This document shows positions 44,528 to 52,231 of a stretch of DNA of 64,000 nt, in pieces. A model generated the notes under the pieces. The model did no database searches. It was not told the origin of the DNA and saw only the letters and a program-made list of their open reading frames with translations. A program made the position numbers and the translations under genes. The stretch comes from Nocardia wallacei (GTDB lineage Bacteria; Actinomycetota; Actinomycetes; Mycobacteriales; Mycobacteriaceae), in NCBI RefSeq assembly GCF_014466955.1, contig NZ_AP023396.1:3844001-3908000 (forward strand). The letters run 5' to 3'. How positions within the stretch are numbered: the stretch's first letter is position 1; each line of letters starts with the position of its first letter.

Positions 44528-45588
44528 TGAGTGTCCAAGGCAACGGCCATCATCCCGACTCCGACGGCGAGGCGGTCCGCGCGGCCGAGGCGCCCCCAAC
44601 CGCGTTCCAGGCGTGGCGGCGGAAGTGGCTGGGGGTCAACAAGGAAGGCCGCGACCCGCGCTATCTGGCGCTACGCAACTTCGCGGCCTCGCTGACGTTC
44701 TTCAACGTCATCGGCTTCCTGTGGCTGGGTTTCGAGCAGCCGTGGCTGTGGCCGATCCTGGCGGCGCTGACCGCCTACACCGTCGAGCTGATCCTCGAGA
44801 CGCTGGCGGCGTGGGCCTACCAGCGCCCGCCCGCCTACCGCGGCAACGGGTTGCGTGGCCTGTTCGTGTTCCTGATGCCCGCGCACATCACCGGCGTCGC
44901 GTTCAACTTCCTGATGTACGCCGCCGACCAGTGGCTGCCGATCATGTTCGGCATCACCGTCGCGGTCGGCACCAAGTGGGTGCTGCGGGCGAAGATCCAC
45001 GGCAAGGTCAAGCACTTCATGAACCCGTCGAACTTCGGGATCGTGGTGGCGCTGCTGGTGTTCCCGGAGATCGCGGTCGTCGGGCCCTACCACTTCGTGG
45101 AGAACGTGCAGGGCGCGGCCGACGCGCTGCTGGTGCTGGGCCTGCTGATGGCGGGCACCATGCTCAACGCCAAGCTGACCAAGAAGACACCGTTGATCGC
45201 GGCGTGGCTGGGCGCGTTCGTGTTGCAGGCGGTGGTGCGCGGGGCGCTGGATCCCGACGTGTCCATCATCGCGGCCCTGCTGCCGATCACCGGCATCGCG
45301 TTCGTGCTCTACACCAACTACATGATCACCGACCCGGCGACGTCCCCGTTCGCCAAGCGGGATCAGGTCGTCTTCGGCGCGTCGGTGGGCCTGATGTACG
45401 GGGTGCTGATGGCGCTGAACGTGTCGTTCGGGCTGTTCTTCGCGCTGGTGATCGTGTGCGCGAGCCGCGGCGTCTTCTGGTGGTACCGCAACATTCGCGA
45501 ATGGCTCGCCAAGCGCGCCGTCCCCGCCGAACCCGCACCGCGCGCGGCCGAGCCCGCCGCGCTGGAACCGGCGGCCGCACCGTCGTGA
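44527..45588 (+). CDS. UnbU family RnfD-like integral membrane protein (enediyne E5-like)
   Basis: A 353-residue protein with about eight to ten transmembrane helices and a cytoplasmic N-terminal segment. RnfD/NqrB-like features are MNPSNFGIVVALLVFPE and a late NYMITDPATSPFAKRDQVVF, the place where RnfD-type proteins carry covalent flavin at a Thr (here DPATS). This is the second member of the UnbV-UnbU-UnbL trio of enediyne clusters. A membrane electron-transfer role together with UnbV is a reasonable inference, not shown. Its TGA overlaps an in-frame GTG of the next gene. Confidence 0.9.
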   Translation: MSVQGNGHHPDSDGEAVRAAEAPPTAFQAWRRKWLGVNKEGRDPRYLALRNFAASLTFFNVIGFLWLGFEQPWLWPILAALTAYTVELILETLAAWAYQRPPAYRGNGLRGLFVFLMPAHITGVAFNFLMYAADQWLPIMFGITVAVGTKWVLRAKIHGKVKHFMNPSNFGIVVALLVFPEIAVVGPYHFVENVQGAADALLVLGLLMAGTMLNAKLTKKTPLIAAWLGAFVLQAVVRGALDPDVSIIAALLPITGIAFVLYTNYMITDPATSPFAKRDQVVFGASVGLMYGVLMALNVSFGLFFALVIVCASRGVFWWYRNIREWLAKRAVPAEPAPRAAEPAALEPAAAPS

Positions 45589-45620
45589 CCCCGGCCGCCG
45601 CAACAGAATCGAGGATCGCC

Positions 45621-46580
45621 ATGCCGTCGAGGATCGGACCGCTACGGTCGGTGCTGCTGGGCACCGGCGCCGACGTGCCACCGCTGGGCCGCCCCGGGTT
45701 CGCCACGCCGAACCCGGGGACCAAGGCCGAATTGGAGCGCGTCGCCACCCATCTCGCCACCAGCATCGACGTCGCGGTGCGCAGCAAGAACAACGACGAA
45801 CTGATCGCGCACATCGAGAGCCTGCCCCAGCAGTATCAGGGCTTCGCGTTCGAGGGCGCGGCGACGGGCCTGGCGGCGGTCGACTCGATCACGCCGTTCA
45901 GCCGCCGCGCGCACGACCTGATCACCGGGCCCGCCGCCAAACACGATCTGACCATGTACGTGGGTGTCGGGCTGGCCATGGGACGCATCCCGAGGCCGTT
46001 CTGGCGCAAGGTGTTTCCGAAACACCCGGCCTACCGGTGGCTGGCGATCGACGGGTTCGGCTTCTACAACGCCTTCTTCCGCACCGAGAAGTACATCGGG
46101 CGGCACTTCGCCGCCGACCGGTACCCGCGCTGGATGGGTGACCGCGCGCCGCTGCGCCGCTGCGCCGATCAAGGGATCGGGCGGGCGCTGTGGTTCGTCA
46201 GCGGCGGCTCGCCGGAGGGCGTGGCCAAACTGATCGACGAGTTCGACGCGAGCCGGCACGCCGATCTGTGGAGCGGTATCGGGATCGCGACGACGTTCGC
46301 CGGCGGGGTGGCGGCCAGCGATCTGGAGGCGATCCTGGCCCGGGTGCCGCAGTTCCGGGAGCCGCTGGCCGCCGGGTCGGCGATGGTCGCGAAGATCCGC
46401 CAGCAGGCCGACAGCGCTATCCCGCACACCCACGCGGCGGTGCGCGCCTACACCGGCCGCACGCTCGACGAGGCCGCCGCGCTGATCGATCGGGCGTTCG
46501 CGGAGGTCCCGCAGGACGGCACCGCGGCGGCCTATCAGGCCTGGCGCGACCACCTCGGCGCGCTGGCCGTACCGGCATGA
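45621..46580 (+). CDS. DUF1702 family protein (UnbL, enediyne E3-like)
   Basis: A 319-residue protein of the DUF1702 family: YQGFAFEGAATGLAAVD near residue 75, VGVGLAMGRIPRP, YRWLAIDGFGFYNAFFRTEKY, DQGIGRALWFVSGG and WSGIGIATTFAGG. These GFGF/GIGRALWF segments are typical. The function is unknown; homologs accompany UnbV and UnbU. I chose the ATG preceded by GAGGA; a GTG at 45585 in the same frame overlaps the UnbU stop and would add 12 residues. The stop overlaps the next ATG (ATGA). Confidence 0.92.
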   Translation: MPSRIGPLRSVLLGTGADVPPLGRPGFATPNPGTKAELERVATHLATSIDVAVRSKNNDELIAHIESLPQQYQGFAFEGAATGLAAVDSITPFSRRAHDLITGPAAKHDLTMYVGVGLAMGRIPRPFWRKVFPKHPAYRWLAIDGFGFYNAFFRTEKYIGRHFAADRYPRWMGDRAPLRRCADQGIGRALWFVSGGSPEGVAKLIDEFDASRHADLWSGIGIATTFAGGVAASDLEAILARVPQFREPLAAGSAMVAKIRQQADSAIPHTHAAVRAYTGRTLDEAAALIDRAFAEVPQDGTAAAYQAWRDHLGALAVPA

Positions 46581-47392
46581 GCGGGGCGCGCTGGGCGGGC
46601 GTGCACGTCATCGTGACCGGCGGGTCGGAGGGTATCGGAGCCGCCGTGGCCGCCGCCTTCGCGCGCCGCGGCGCCCGGGTGTCGATCATCGCCCGGCGTC
46701 CGGAACCGTTGCGCGACACGGCGTTACGCCTCGGCGCCGACCACCGCGCCGCCGATGTCACCGATCGGGTGGCGCTGGCGGCGGCGATCGCGGAGCTCGA
46801 GGCCCGCAACGGCGGCTGCGGTGTGCTGGCCTGCTGTGCGGGGCTCACCCTGCCGGGCCTGTTCACCGAACTGGGCGACGACGAGTTCGCGATCCAGACC
46901 GACGCGAACTATCTCGGCTCGGTGTACGCCGTGCGCGCGGTGCTGCCGGGCATGATCGAACGCGGCAAAGGCCATGTGCTGCTGCTGAGTTCGACCTCGG
47001 CGTTCCTCGGCATCCCCGGGTACGGCGCCTACGCGCCCACCAAGGCGAGCATCCGGCAGCTGGGCCTGTGCCTGCGCTACGAGACCGAACCGGCCGGCGT
47101 GTCGGTGTCGGTGCTGTATCCCGCCGACACCGACACACCGGGGCTGGTGCGGGAGAATCTGCGCAAGCCGCCGGAGACCAAGGCCATCACCGGCAATATC
47201 AAGCCGTTGCCGGCCGACAAGGTGGCCGAGGCGGCGGTGCGGGGTATCGAGCGGGGCCGCCACCACATCACCACCGATCTGCTCACCACCTTTCTCCTGC
47301 GCTGGGCGAATATTCCCGAGGATTTCATGCGGCCGTTCTTCCGCCGCAGTATCTCCCGGGCGCGGCAGCGCGCGCGTACAGCGGCTCTGTGA
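46577..47392 (+). CDS. SDR with 3-ketodihydrosphingosine reductase signature
   Basis: A 271-residue SDR. The cofactor loop is VTGGSEGIGAAV and the catalytic pair Y152/K156 lies in YGAYAPTK. Residues 181-189 read YPADTDTPG and are followed by RENLRKPPETKAITG, which matches the hallmark YPPDTDTPG-x-EEN-x-TKP-x-ET of eukaryotic 3-ketodihydrosphingosine reductases (KDSR/TSC10). This predicts reduction of the 2-amino-3-ketone made by the oxoamine synthase to an amino alcohol. A hydrophobic, basic C-terminus (TTFLLRWANIPEDFMRPFF) may touch the membrane, also as in KDSR. Its ATG overlaps the DUF1702 stop. Confidence 0.92.
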   Translation: MSGARWAGVHVIVTGGSEGIGAAVAAAFARRGARVSIIARRPEPLRDTALRLGADHRAADVTDRVALAAAIAELEARNGGCGVLACCAGLTLPGLFTELGDDEFAIQTDANYLGSVYAVRAVLPGMIERGKGHVLLLSSTSAFLGIPGYGAYAPTKASIRQLGLCLRYETEPAGVSVSVLYPADTDTPGLVRENLRKPPETKAITGNIKPLPADKVAEAAVRGIERGRHHITTDLLTTFLLRWANIPEDFMRPFFRRSISRARQRARTAAL

Positions 47393-47423
47393 TCGGAATC
47401 GAGGCGAGGAGGGACATGCGCGG

Positions 47424-48413
47424 TCACCGATTCGCGAATACCGCGGCGGCGGGGAATACCGTCGCCCAGGAAAGGAGCATCGCGACGAAGGCGAATGATT
47501 TCGCGCGGCGCACGACGCCGATCGCGGCCCCGATCGGCTTACCGCGCACACCGGCGAGCAGCCGCCCGAGATATATCACGCCGAAGGCTACCGCCGCCAG
47601 GTACGGAATATACGTCCAGGAGTATCCGGCCGCCGGAAATGTCACCGCGACGAAAACGGCGGCGCCGGTCACGAGCTGCGCGAGCCCGATCGCGAACGAC
47701 GGAAATATTCCGAGGGCGCGCGGGGCGGTGACAATGGAATGTTCGGCGTCTTCGGGAACGTCTTCGGCAGCGTTCACGATGAATACCGAATTGACCGTGA
47801 GCCCGAGGCCGAGAATCGCCGCCACGGCCGCCCATTCCAGCGGCCGGTCGTAGGTCCGCAGCAGCGCGAGACCGGGAAGGAGCGTCACCATCACCAGAAC
47901 CGCAGGAATCTGCCGGCCTCCGGCACCCTTCAGGTGCAGCGGCGGCAGCGAGTACTGAAAGGCCAGCACCACCCCGATACCCATCACCACCAGCAGGTCG
48001 AGGTGACCGGTCGTGCCGATGAGCCAGCTCAGGCACACCGCGATGACCGCGACCCAGGCGAAGATCTGCCGCCGCACGCGCCGCACTCCGAGATCACCCA
48101 CGGCCCGCGAGAGCCGGGATTTGAAGTCGGCGTCGAGCCAGCGGTCGGCCAGGCAGTTCACGACATTGGTCAAGAGCACGTAAGCGGTGAGCATGACGAT
48201 GGTGACCAGCATTCGCACCGAGAGCACCTCGCTCCACGAATGCGAACTGACGACCACCGACGCGGCCATCACGCCCGCGCCGAGCGGCAGCACCTCCACG
48301 CGATGCACGGCGAGGCCGAGCCGGAATGCGCGCACCGGCGACATTTTCCGCTCGCGTTCCGCCGGGTCCGCCGAGAATACCCGGCGGAACTCCGCCGCTG
48401 CGCCCATGGTCAT
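47424..48413 (-). CDS. UbiA-family prenyltransferase 1
   Basis: A 329-residue protein with eight to nine transmembrane helices. The first Asp-rich motif is the variant N-x3-D-x3-D in VVNCLADRWLD, and the second is NAAEDVPEDAEH. These bind Mg-diphosphate of a prenyl donor in UbiA enzymes. It converges on the SDR gene and is divergent from the methyltransferase with 90 bases between. The paralog at 49406-50416 shares both motifs and the ending FPAAAVFA. The acceptor could be aromatic or a lipid alcohol; the cluster suggests the latter. Confidence 0.9.
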   Translation of the reverse strand: MTMGAAAEFRRVFSADPAERERKMSPVRAFRLGLAVHRVEVLPLGAGVMAASVVVSSHSWSEVLSVRMLVTIVMLTAYVLLTNVVNCLADRWLDADFKSRLSRAVGDLGVRRVRRQIFAWVAVIAVCLSWLIGTTGHLDLLVVMGIGVVLAFQYSLPPLHLKGAGGRQIPAVLVMVTLLPGLALLRTYDRPLEWAAVAAILGLGLTVNSVFIVNAAEDVPEDAEHSIVTAPRALGIFPSFAIGLAQLVTGAAVFVAVTFPAAGYSWTYIPYLAAVAFGVIYLGRLLAGVRGKPIGAAIGVVRRAKSFAFVAMLLSWATVFPAAAVFANR

Positions 48414-48503
48414 CGAATTCTCCAAATCGTCGAACAACAACCCGGTACCCGCGCATAATACAATTGATTTCCGCCTGTGAGAACAGCACGAAAGGATGCC
48501 GTT

Positions 48504-49373
48504 ATGTCGATGCTGGACTCGGTAACCGATAATGTCCTGCGCACGCCCTATCAGCGCGCCGTGGCCGACTACTGGAACAACAATCCCAACGACGACCGCA
48601 TCAATGTGAAGCTCGGCGAAGTCGACGGCCTCTACCATCATCACTACGGCATCGGCGATTACGATCCGCGCGTTCTGGAGGGCCCGGCGGAGTCCCGCCA
48701 GGAACGGCTCGTCGCCGAGTTGCATCGACTGGAAACCGCACAGGCCGATTATTTGCTGGATCAATTCGGGGCGGTGCGTCCCGACGATCGGCTGCTCGAT
48801 GCCGGTTCCGGGCGCGGCGGCACCAGCATCATGGCCAACGCCCGGTTCGGCTGCCGGGTCGACGGGGTTTCGATCTCGGAGTACCAGGTGGGCTTCGCCA
48901 ACGAGCAGGCCGCGCAGCGCGGTGTCGCCGACCGGGTCGAATTCCACCTGCGCAACATGCTCGACACCGGCTTCGAGGCGGGCTCGATGGGCGGGGTGTG
49001 GACCAACGAAACCACCATGTACGTCAACCTTTTCGACCTGTACGCCGAATTCGCCCGGGTGTTGCGGCCCGGTGGCCGCTACGTGTGCATCACCGGCTGC
49101 TCCAACGATGTCATCGGGGGCCGGTCGTCGGCGGTGAGCAAGATCGACGCCCACTACACCTGCAACATCCACCCGCGCGGCGACTACTTCAAGGCGCTGG
49201 CCGCGAGCAAGCTGGTGCCGGTCAGCGTCACCGATCTGACCGCGGCCACCATCCCGTACTGGGAGCTGCGCACGCATTCGGAGCTCGCGACCGGGGTGGA
49301 GGAGTCGTTCCTCACCGCCTACCGCGAGGGTAGTTTCCAGTATCTGCTCATCGTCGCCGACCGGGTGGTCTGA
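48504..49373 (+). CDS. Geranyl diphosphate 2-C-methyltransferase-like enzyme
   Basis: A 289-residue SAM methyltransferase. Diagnostic segments of the GPP C-methyltransferases used in 2-methylisoborneol synthesis are visible: YWNNNPNDDRINVKLGEVD, GLYHHHYGIGDYDP, LLDAGSGRGGTSIMA (SAM loop), VDGVSISEYQVGFAN, ATIPYWELR and TAYREGSFQYLLI. It predicts methylation of C2 of geranyl diphosphate to a C11 donor. No terpene cyclase is nearby; instead two UbiA prenyltransferases flank it. AAAGGA precedes the ATG. A different prenyl diphosphate is possible. Confidence 0.92.
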   Translation: MSMLDSVTDNVLRTPYQRAVADYWNNNPNDDRINVKLGEVDGLYHHHYGIGDYDPRVLEGPAESRQERLVAELHRLETAQADYLLDQFGAVRPDDRLLDAGSGRGGTSIMANARFGCRVDGVSISEYQVGFANEQAAQRGVADRVEFHLRNMLDTGFEAGSMGGVWTNETTMYVNLFDLYAEFARVLRPGGRYVCITGCSNDVIGGRSSAVSKIDAHYTCNIHPRGDYFKALAASKLVPVSVTDLTAATIPYWELRTHSELATGVEESFLTAYREGSFQYLLIVADRVV

Positions 49374-49405
49374 TGAGCGCCCGCGACAACGATTAGGACC
49401 TGCCC

Positions 49406-50416
49406 ATGGCCATCACACACCGCGACAGCGAATCCCTGCGTGGGCAGTTGCGGCGCATCTTCACCGCCGGTCCGGGCGAGGAGGGCCGGCCGCTGCCGCT
49501 GCGCACCAAGCTCGATTACGCGCTGTGGCTGACGCGGCCGGAGATCGCGCCCATGTCCGCGGCGGTGATGGTGGCCGATGTCCTGTTCAGCGCCCATTCC
49601 GGGGCGGAGATCGCGAATGTTCCCATGTTGGTCGCGGCGCTGATCCTGGCCGCGGCCATCCAGCTGCTGCACGTGGCCAACTGCCTGGCCGACCGCTGGG
49701 TCGACATGGAGTACAAGTCGAAGTTCGCCCGGATGGTGCGTGATCTCGGGGTGCGGTTCGTCGCCTGGCAGGTCTATCTCACCACCGCGTTCATTCTGCT
49801 CGGTGGCGGGTACATCGCCTGGGCGACAGGGCATTACGACCTGGTGCCCCTCGTCGCGCTGGGCACCTTCCTGCTGCTGCAGTACTCGCTGCCGCCGTGG
49901 CATTTCAAGTCCGCGGGGTTCTGGCAGATCCCGTGGACCTACGTCGGCACCATGGTGTTTCCCGGCCTGGTGGTGCTGCGGCTCTACGATCGGCCGATCG
50001 AGATCCCGGCGCTGCTGGCCGTGCTCGGGCTCGGGCTGACGTTGACGGGGATCTTCTCGGTCAATACCGCCGAGGACATTCCCGAGGACGCCGAGCACGG
50101 CATCAACACCTCGGTGCTGGCGCTGGGCCTGCCGCTGTCGTTCGCCGAATCCATGACCCGGGTGAGTGTGGGCGCGGCCCTGGTGATCGGCGGCGTGGTG
50201 ACGGTCGCGGGCTGGACCTGGACGCTGCTGCCCTACGCCGCGGTCCTGCTGATCGTGCTGTGGTATCTGGGCAGCACCCTGGCCGGTGTGTGGCGCAAGC
50301 CGCTGGACGAGGCGATGGCGGTGGTGCGGCCCCGGGCCAAGATGTTCGTGGTGATGGTGGCGCTGATGGGCTGGGTCACGGTCTTCCCGGCGGCGGCCGT
50401 GTTCGCTGCCCGGTGA
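49406..50416 (+). CDS. UbiA-family prenyltransferase 2
   Basis: A 336-residue polytopic membrane protein, paralogous to the one at 47424-48413. It has the N-x3-D-x3-D motif in VANCLADRWVDMEYKS and NTAEDIPEDAEHG as the second motif, and QYSLPPWHFKSAGFWQIP in the middle loop. It lies 32 bases after the methyltransferase in the same direction and is probably co-transcribed with it. The pair could transfer two prenyl groups, use two acceptors, or work as a heterodimer. Confidence 0.92.
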   Translation: MAITHRDSESLRGQLRRIFTAGPGEEGRPLPLRTKLDYALWLTRPEIAPMSAAVMVADVLFSAHSGAEIANVPMLVAALILAAAIQLLHVANCLADRWVDMEYKSKFARMVRDLGVRFVAWQVYLTTAFILLGGGYIAWATGHYDLVPLVALGTFLLLQYSLPPWHFKSAGFWQIPWTYVGTMVFPGLVVLRLYDRPIEIPALLAVLGLGLTLTGIFSVNTAEDIPEDAEHGINTSVLALGLPLSFAESMTRVSVGAALVIGGVVTVAGWTWTLLPYAAVLLIVLWYLGSTLAGVWRKPLDEAMAVVRPRAKMFVVMVALMGWVTVFPAAAVFAAR

Positions 50417-50434
50417 TCGGTCCGCGCAGCATGC

Positions 50435-50953
50435 TCACGCTCCGGTGGTCGAGCCGGGCCGCACGATCATCAGGACCGTGACGATCACCCAGAGCAGGTT
50501 GAAAATGCCTGTATAGCTGGTCAATCGCGCGACGGTGCGCGCCTCGGCCCGCGCCCCGGTGACGCCCTTGTCGCCCGGCAGCGCGGTGACGCCCTTGTCG
50601 CCCGGCAGCGCCGTGACGCCCTCGTCGCCCAGCAGCGCGGCCTGCCGGGGCAGCACGCCGACCGCGAGTACCGCGGCCGCGGCGGCGGTGAGGACGATCG
50701 ACGCGATCAGCCACGCGTCGCCGAGCACGCCGAGGCTGCTCGCGGTGCCGAAGCCGAGGACCGGGACGGCCAGTCCGACCACGGCGTAGACGCGGCAGAT
50801 CCGGTGCAGCGCCGCGACGACGGCATGGTCGCGGTCGGCGCCGGATGCGGCGGCGCGGCGGGTGGCGGCGGGAAACATGCCGGCCGCCACGGTGATCGGG
50901 CCGATGGCGATGATCGCCACCAGCACATGGAGGGCGAGCAGGGCCTTGGTCAT
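50435..50953 (-). CDS. Four-helix membrane protein, DUF2269-like, with a 9-residue repeat
   Basis: A 172-residue membrane protein with four predicted helices (LLALHVLVAIIAIGPITVAA, VYAVVGLAVPVLGFG, SIVLTAAAAAVLAVGVLP, LLWVIVTVLMIVRPG). Between helices 3 and 4 it carries GDEGVTALP, GDKGVTALP, GDKGVTGAR, encoded by a 27-base tandem repeat. It overlaps the end of the HD-domain gene (ATGA) and belongs to that operon. Function unknown. Confidence 0.75.
   Translation of the reverse strand: MTKALLALHVLVAIIAIGPITVAAGMFPAATRRAAASGADRDHAVVAALHRICRVYAVVGLAVPVLGFGTASSLGVLGDAWLIASIVLTAAAAAVLAVGVLPRQAALLGDEGVTALPGDKGVTALPGDKGVTGARAEARTVARLTSYTGIFNLLWVIVTVLMIVRPGSTTGA
50559..50639. repeat. Three tandem 27-bp repeats inside the membrane-protein gene
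   Basis: Units start at 50559, 50586 and 50613, each reading GTGACGCCC(T/C)TGTCGCCC-like sequence with few mismatches. The unit is a multiple of three, so copy-number changes keep the reading frame and would alter loop length between helices 3 and 4. Confidence 0.9.
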
Positions 50954-51687
50954 GCGGCGTCGTTCCAGATGCTGGTGGCCAGGATCGCGTCCCAGGTGAG
51001 GTGCGGTGTGTCGGGGTGGTGCTCGCGCACGATCGCACCGGCGAGGGTGCCCGGCAGCGCTTTTCGGGGGTCGGCCAGCGCTTGGGCCTCGATGGCGGCG
51101 GTGAGGGCGCGGCTGCCGCCGAGTCGCGGGTAGGCGGCGTGTACTCGATCGGCGTAGTCGGGTGTGATGTCGCCCGGTGTGCCCGCGACATCGATGCCGA
51201 TGCCGTGCACGGCGATCCAGCTCTCCGCCGGGCGACGGCGGCGATAGACCGGGGAGGCGGTGAATCCGGAGGTGTGGGCGGCGATGGCGTCCCATACCGT
51301 GTCGATCAGGGTGTCGGGGGCGCCGTGGTCTTCGAGGAACCGCGCGGCGTAGTCGGCACCGTCGAGTTCGAAGCGCTGGGTTCCGTTGCCGGTCGCGGCC
51401 AGGCCGAGGTCGTGCAGGGCGCAGATCAGGTACATCGCCTCGTCGTCGTAGTCGGCGCCCGGCCGCAGGCCCTGCTGCGCGGCGGCCGCGCGGGCGAACA
51501 GGTAGCCGCGCACACTGTGATTGCGGAGAGGCGCGGGCAGTTCGCGGGCGATCAGCTCGCTCGCGGTGTCCGCCAGCGGTGTCGACGGCAGCGCGAGCGA
51601 ATCCTGTTGTGCCGCAGCGGTTCCAGCGGCCAGGACCGCGCCGGTAACCAGACCTGCGCCGAGTGCGGTACGGCGTGTGATGGACAT
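50950..51687 (-). CDS. Tat-exported HD-domain protein
   Basis: A 245-residue protein with a twin-arginine signal (ITRRTALGAGLVTGAVLAAG) and mature start near AAAQQDSLAL. An HD motif is in YLICALHDLGLA, and LEDHGAPDTLIDTVWDAIAAH supplies a further His, as in cyanamide-hydratase-like HD hydrolases. Export of an HD protein is uncommon. The ATG at 51687 has GAGGAG upstream. Its stop overlaps the start of the DUF2269-like gene. Confidence 0.85.
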   Translation of the reverse strand: MSITRRTALGAGLVTGAVLAAGTAAAQQDSLALPSTPLADTASELIARELPAPLRNHSVRGYLFARAAAAQQGLRPGADYDDEAMYLICALHDLGLAATGNGTQRFELDGADYAARFLEDHGAPDTLIDTVWDAIAAHTSGFTASPVYRRRRPAESWIAVHGIGIDVAGTPGDITPDYADRVHAAYPRLGGSRALTAAIEAQALADPRKALPGTLAGAIVREHHPDTPHLTWDAILATSIWNDAA

Positions 51688-51814
51688 GAGTGATCTCTCC
51701 TCAAGGTAGGGCGGGTCGTGGTGCGCCGCATTCGCCATGCAGCGGAACACGTTGAAAAGCAATGGATTCCATCGGGGGTCAGTGAATGCGTTGTAATTCA
51801 CCGTGCACGCAATG

Positions 51815-52231
51815 GAATGCGACGGGTAGGCAGTGGGATTCGGCCGGATGCAGTGGGTTCATCGAGATGCCGTGAGGTTCAGCAGGATTCGGCGGACGCG
51901 GCGGATGCGGCGGGTATCCAGCGAGAATCAGTGGGGCTCAGCGGGGATGCAGTGGAGTTCAGCGGGACGCTCTGGGGCCAGCGGGATGCAGTCGGTTTCA
52001 TGGGATGATGCAGTCGGTTTCATGGGATGCGGCCGGGTTCAGCAGGATGCGGCGGGGTGTGGTGGCATGCAGCGGCCTCAGCAGGGTGCGGTGGCATCCG
52101 GCGGTCAGGAGTGAAATGCTGTCGGTTCAGCAAGTCGCGGTGGGTTTCAGTGGGGTGCAGTCGGGTTGAGTCGTTGGCAGTGGGTTTTGGCGGGGATGTA
52201 GCGGGAGTGATGGGGATTCGTGGTGTGGGGT
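51815..52231. repeat. Degenerate G-rich repeat tract
   Basis: The plus strand is a string of diverged units like GGATGCAGTGGGTTCAGCGG, about 20-22 bases each. Two units are exact: ATGCAGTCGGTTTCATGGG at 51986-52004 and 52008-52026, period 22. The strand is strongly G-rich, and the frames running through it are low-complexity and unlikely to be genes. It fills the gap between the HD-domain gene and the GlxA regulator. Confidence 0.8.

Noticed and set aside
34748..46580. Reading the cluster as an enediyne cluster because of UnbV, UnbU and DUF1702
   Set aside because: The PKS has DH-ER-KR-ACP order with an ER and no C-terminal PPTase, and no E10-type thioesterase is present.
48504..49373. Assigning a 2-methylisoborneol cluster
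   Set aside because: The methyltransferase fits, but no terpene cyclase with DDxxD and NSE motifs is encoded in the window.
51833..52114. A 93-codon frame inside the G-rich repeat tract as a gene
   Set aside because: The translation is low complexity and simply follows the DNA repeat; there is no ribosome binding site.
51815..52231. CRISPR array
   Set aside because: Units are degenerate and contiguous, with no alternating unique spacers and no cas genes nearby.
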